NCBI GenBank assembly: GCA_007121115.1
Contig: SKMI01000131.1
Span: forward strand, 1-7,969
DNA from: Paracoccaceae bacterium
Lineage (GTDB): Bacteria > Pseudomonadota > Alphaproteobacteria > Rhodobacterales > Rhodobacteraceae
DNA: 7,969 nt
Direction of reading: 5' to 3'
The notes below the pieces were generated by a model, which was not told the origin of the DNA, did not search any database, and worked only from the letters and a program-made list of their open reading frames with translations. The translations under genes were made by a program, and so were the position numbers. Shown here piece after piece: positions 6,858 to 7,969 of the stretch; the stretch's first letter is position 1; each line of letters begins with the position of its first letter.

Positions 6858-7010
6858 GTGCGTGCCATCCGTGGAACGGCCGCGCGATGGGCGCGGGGCC
6901 GGGGTCGGTGCCATGCCTGCGGACGGAGTGCGCCCGCAGACGGTGAAATGTCACCTCGACGGACGGACCGTTACCCATGGCGCACCCCGCGCCCGGATAG
7001 GGTGATCACC
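6858..7010 (-). promoter_or_regulatory. btuB leader downstream of riboswitch, candidate expression platform
   Basis: About 150 untranslated bases separate the riboswitch core from the btuB start. Visible structures are a 10-bp perfect palindrome GGTGATCACC (7001-7010) directly against the riboswitch closing stem; a hairpin GGTGA/TCACC with a 4-base loop (6942-6955) whose arms could instead pair with that palindrome; and a strong hairpin with 8-base arms (6917-6924 with 6932-6939, one G-U pair in RNA, 7-base loop). None is followed by a U run, so a standard intrinsic terminator is not evident. Control may act at translation or through Rho (inference). Confidence 0.5.
6917..6939 (-). repeat. 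Stem-loop in btuB leader
   Basis: The RNA arms CTGCGGGC and GTCCGCAG pair over 8 positions (one G-U) around the 7-base loop GCACTCC. The hairpin ends 3 bases before the alternative in-frame ATG at 6914 and about 60 bases before the preferred btuB start. There is no T run behind it, so it is not a clear terminator. It could be the regulated hairpin of the riboswitch expression platform; that role is inference. Confidence 0.5.
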
Positions 7011-7193
7011 TCGGCAGGTCTCCTGACTCGCGGGTCAACGCTTGGCCGGGCCTTCCCATGGCTGCTGCCACAGTGGCATGTTCCGACCGTGCTCGCCGCT
7101 TACAGTTGCGGGGGCAGTCCCGGCCTTGGCCTTGCCGCAGGGGCATGGGCCGCACCGTGTTCCCTCTAACAGACGGCGAACCGCCTGAACCGA
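7011..7193 (-). ncRNA. Cobalamin riboswitch (adenosylcobalamin-type aptamer)
   Basis: Reading the minus strand, the conserved blocks of the cobalamin aptamer appear in order: AGGGAACACGGTGC (7165-7152), CCGCAACTGTAAGC (7111-7098), the B12 box GCCACTG (7077-7071), GGGAAGGC (7057-7050), and GAGTCAGGAGACCTGCC (7029-7013). Short closing pairing is seen between TCGG (7193-7190) and CCGA (7014-7011). These are the well-known class I elements found upstream of btuB and B12 synthesis genes. When bound to the cofactor such RNAs lower expression of the downstream genes, here btuB and probably the whole btu-exb-ton operon. Exact 5' and 3' limits are estimated from the closing stem. Confidence 0.96.
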
Positions 7194-7321
7194 AGCCCCA
7201 TGGGCGTAGACCGAATCGGCGCGGGCGCGCAAGCGAAATGGCCGCGCGAAAGCGAATTCGGGCGGGTGTGGCGGGATACGCACGGTGCCGCGGGGTGGAT
7301 CAGGGGCAGCCTGTTCGCCGG
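7194..7321. other. Intergenic spacer ahead of riboswitch
   Basis: These 128 bases lie between the FixH-like stop and the riboswitch. The promoter for the btu operon should be here unless transcription reads through from the FixH-like gene. I see no clear -35/-10 pair: the best minus-strand match, TTGCGC with CTACGC at 17 bases, is poor. No terminator hairpin with a T run follows the FixH-like gene either. Confidence 0.5.
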
Positions 7322-7717
7322 TCACTCGCGGGCGATGAACTGGAAGGTTTCGGACACGCCGGGGAGGGAAACGGTCAGGTCCCAGCGCCCCGGGCGGGTC
7401 AGTTGCCCGTTGGCGACCATGTGGGTTTCGCTGGTGCTCTGCACCTCCAGCGGGATGGCGCGGCCCTCGGTGGGGCGGAGCGAGACCTCGGGCGGGGTGT
7501 TGCCGGGGTGCTGAAGCTGCACATCGACCCGGTAGGCCCCGTCAAGCGCGATCTGCAGCGCGATGGGCGGGTCCATGGCGCGGGTGCGCTTGTGCAGCAT
7601 CTGGTTGGCGCCGATGATGGGCAGGGGATCGCGGACGAAATACTGCACGCTGGCCATGGTCCCGATGAACCCCACGACCACGACAAGGATCAGGATGGCG
7701 ATGGCACGGGGGGACAT
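7322..7717 (-). CDS. Small membrane-anchored protein, FixH/YtkA-like (tentative)
   Basis: 131 aa. Seen: one N-terminal membrane helix (about 4-24, AIAILILVVVVGFIG) that probably anchors the protein in the inner membrane with a periplasmic domain of about 100 residues. The C-terminal part (about 52-130) looks like an all-beta domain: IALQIALDGAYRVDVQLQ, a Pro-rich turn, then LTRPGRWDLTVSL and a final strand ETFQFIA. The PGRWDL segment resembles the end of FixH/YtkA-like proteins, which in some contexts serve copper supply to oxidases, but overall similarity as I judge it is weak. Met and His residues (Met40, His42, Met48, His99, Met100) could bind metal; this is speculation. The start ATG is preceded by GGAG about 9 bases upstream. 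It reads toward the btu operon but is separated by the riboswitch, so it is probably its own unit. A role linked to B12 or cobalt is possible but not shown. Confidence 0.7.
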   Translation of the reverse strand: MSPRAIAILILVVVVGFIGTMASVQYFVRDPLPIIGANQMLHKRTRAMDPPIALQIALDGAYRVDVQLQHPGNTPPEVSLRPTEGRAIPLEVQSTSETHMVANGQLTRPGRWDLTVSLPGVSETFQFIARE

Positions 7718-7759
7718 GGGCAGGCGCTCCGGGTTGGTCTGGGGCGCGTTGTAGCTTGC

Positions 7760-7782
7760 GGGGGGGAGGGGGGCAACGGGGG
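7760..7782 (+). repeat. G-rich tract, possible quadruplex
   Basis: Runs of 7, 6 and 5 G separated by A and by CAAC lie on the plus strand, which is the template strand for the FixH-like gene just downstream. The first two runs can each supply two G-triplets, so four tracts are available for an intramolecular quadruplex. It sits in the presumed 5' untranslated region of the FixH-like gene. Function unknown. Confidence 0.45.
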
Positions 7783-7789
7783 AGTCTGG

Positions 7790-7806
7790 TTTCGGATTGT
7801 CCGAAA
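7790..7806. repeat. Perfect inverted repeat, operator-like
   Basis: TTTCGGA and TCCGAAA form a perfect 7-bp inverted repeat with the 3-base centre TTG. It overlaps the -35 element of the plus-strand promoter candidate and the -10 of the minus-strand candidate. The symmetry and position suit a dimeric repressor site acting on both directions. A short hairpin in RNA is the alternative reading. No regulator is identified. Confidence 0.4.
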
Positions 7807-7823
7807 ATCATAAAACCTGTAAA
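7796..7823 (-). promoter_or_regulatory. Candidate promoter for FixH-like gene
   Basis: The minus strand reads TTTACA (7823-7818; 5 of 6 to TTGACA), a 16-base spacer, then GACAAT (7801-7796; 4 of 6 to TATAAT). Transcription would start near 7789, giving a leader of about 70 bases before the ATG at 7717. It overlaps the inverted repeat and the opposite promoter candidate. Sequence match only. Confidence 0.3.
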
Positions 7824-7825
7824 GT
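7797..7825 (+). promoter_or_regulatory. Candidate promoter for rightward partial gene
   Basis: TTGTCC (7797-7802; 4 of 6 to consensus), a 17-base spacer, and TAAAGT (7820-7825; 4 of 6). A start near 7832 would leave about 23 bases before the ATG at 7855, with GAGAG (7843-7847) 7 bases ahead of that ATG. The spacing is ideal but the region is AT-rich, so a chance match is possible. Confidence 0.3.
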
Positions 7826-7854
7826 CCCGGAATCTCCCATTCGAGAGAAATACC

Positions 7855-7969
7855 ATGCTCGAAACGTATATGGAATTTTGCAAAGTGAATCGTTCCTTGA
7901 GGGCTGCAATAGGTTTTCTCGCCATTAAACAGATTGACGATTGTGCAGAAAATATAGTTTGCTCCAATA
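7855..7969 (+). CDS. Possible start of an unknown rightward gene (cut by window edge)
   Basis: The ATG at 7855 opens a frame that stays open for 38 codons to the window end. The start of the peptide reads MLETYMEFCKVNRSLRAAIG; I recognise no family. Support: a GAGAG ribosome-binding site 7 bases upstream, a promoter candidate at 7797-7825, and the direction away from the FixH-like gene. Against: only 38 codons are visible, and the region is about 40% GC, unlike the rest of the window, so codon bias gives no help. It could be an acquired gene or non-coding sequence. On the opposite strand a frame also stays open across this stretch, but it continues as a shadow of the FixH-like gene. Confidence 0.3.
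   Translation, partial: MLETYMEFCKVNRSLRAAIGFLAIKQIDDCAENIVCSN

Noticed and set aside
6100..6978. Minus-strand frame of 292 codons over the btuB leader and 5' half
   Set aside because: Arg/His/Pro-rich shadow of btuB in another frame; the btuB frame has signal peptide, TonB box and plug motifs.
7194..7321. Terminator for the FixH-like gene or clear btu promoter
   Set aside because: Only short imperfect hairpins without T runs, and -35/-10 matches too weak to list.
7035..7325. Minus-strand frame of 96 codons starting with GTG that overlaps the FixH-like stop as GTGA
   Set aside because: The overlap mimics a coupled gene, but the frame runs through the conserved blocks of the cobalamin riboswitch, which explain the sequence better, and the peptide has no recognisable features.
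7542..7967. Minus-strand frame of 141 codons crossing the AT-rich edge and the FixH-like gene start
   Set aside because: It begins at TTG, overlaps about 175 bases of the FixH-like gene in another frame, and becomes Arg/His/Pro-rich there, typical of a shadow frame.
1..7969. CRISPR array, tRNA, rRNA or insertion sequence
   Set aside because: No regularly spaced repeats, tRNA-like cloverleaf, rRNA signature or transposase frame was found on reading both strands.

Overview
The window is very GC-rich and densely coded. Nearly everything lies on the minus strand. Gene style, codon use and the arrangement of families point to an alphaproteobacterium, most likely of the Rhodobacteraceae type; this assignment is inference from sequence character only.

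The dominant feature is a corrinoid (vitamin B12) uptake operon read from right to left. A cobalamin riboswitch (about 7193 to 7011) heads a long leader (7010 to 6858). It is followed by btuB (outer-membrane TonB-dependent receptor), btuF (periplasmic binding protein), btuC (permease), btuD (ATPase), a second BtuF-like binding protein with no signal peptide, exbB, exbD copy 1, exbD copy 2, and the N-terminus of a TonB-like protein cut by the left edge. Eight consecutive junctions overlap, by 1, 4 or 23 bases, so the operon looks like one translationally coupled unit. It encodes the outer-membrane gate, its energising motor, and the inner-membrane ABC importer.

The most notable point is the ExbD pair. 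Copy 1 has the proton-motor aspartate in its single membrane helix (Asp20). Copy 2 has asparagine at the equivalent position (Asn22). The DNA around this site is identical between the copies over 35 of 36 bases, and the one difference is the base that turns GAC into AAC. This suggests an asymmetric D/N ExbD pair, or a structural rather than proton-carrying second ExbD. The second point is the extra binding protein that appears to be cytoplasmic.

Upstream of the riboswitch (7717 to 7322) is a small membrane-anchored protein with weak resemblance to FixH/YtkA-type domains. The right end (about 7790 to 7969) drops sharply in GC, to about 40% by hand count. It holds a perfect 7-bp inverted repeat with overlapping divergent promoter-like elements, and the possible start of a plus-strand gene that runs off the window. 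A G-rich tract lies between that region and the FixH-like gene. No rRNA, tRNA, CRISPR array, transposase or convincing terminator was seen.
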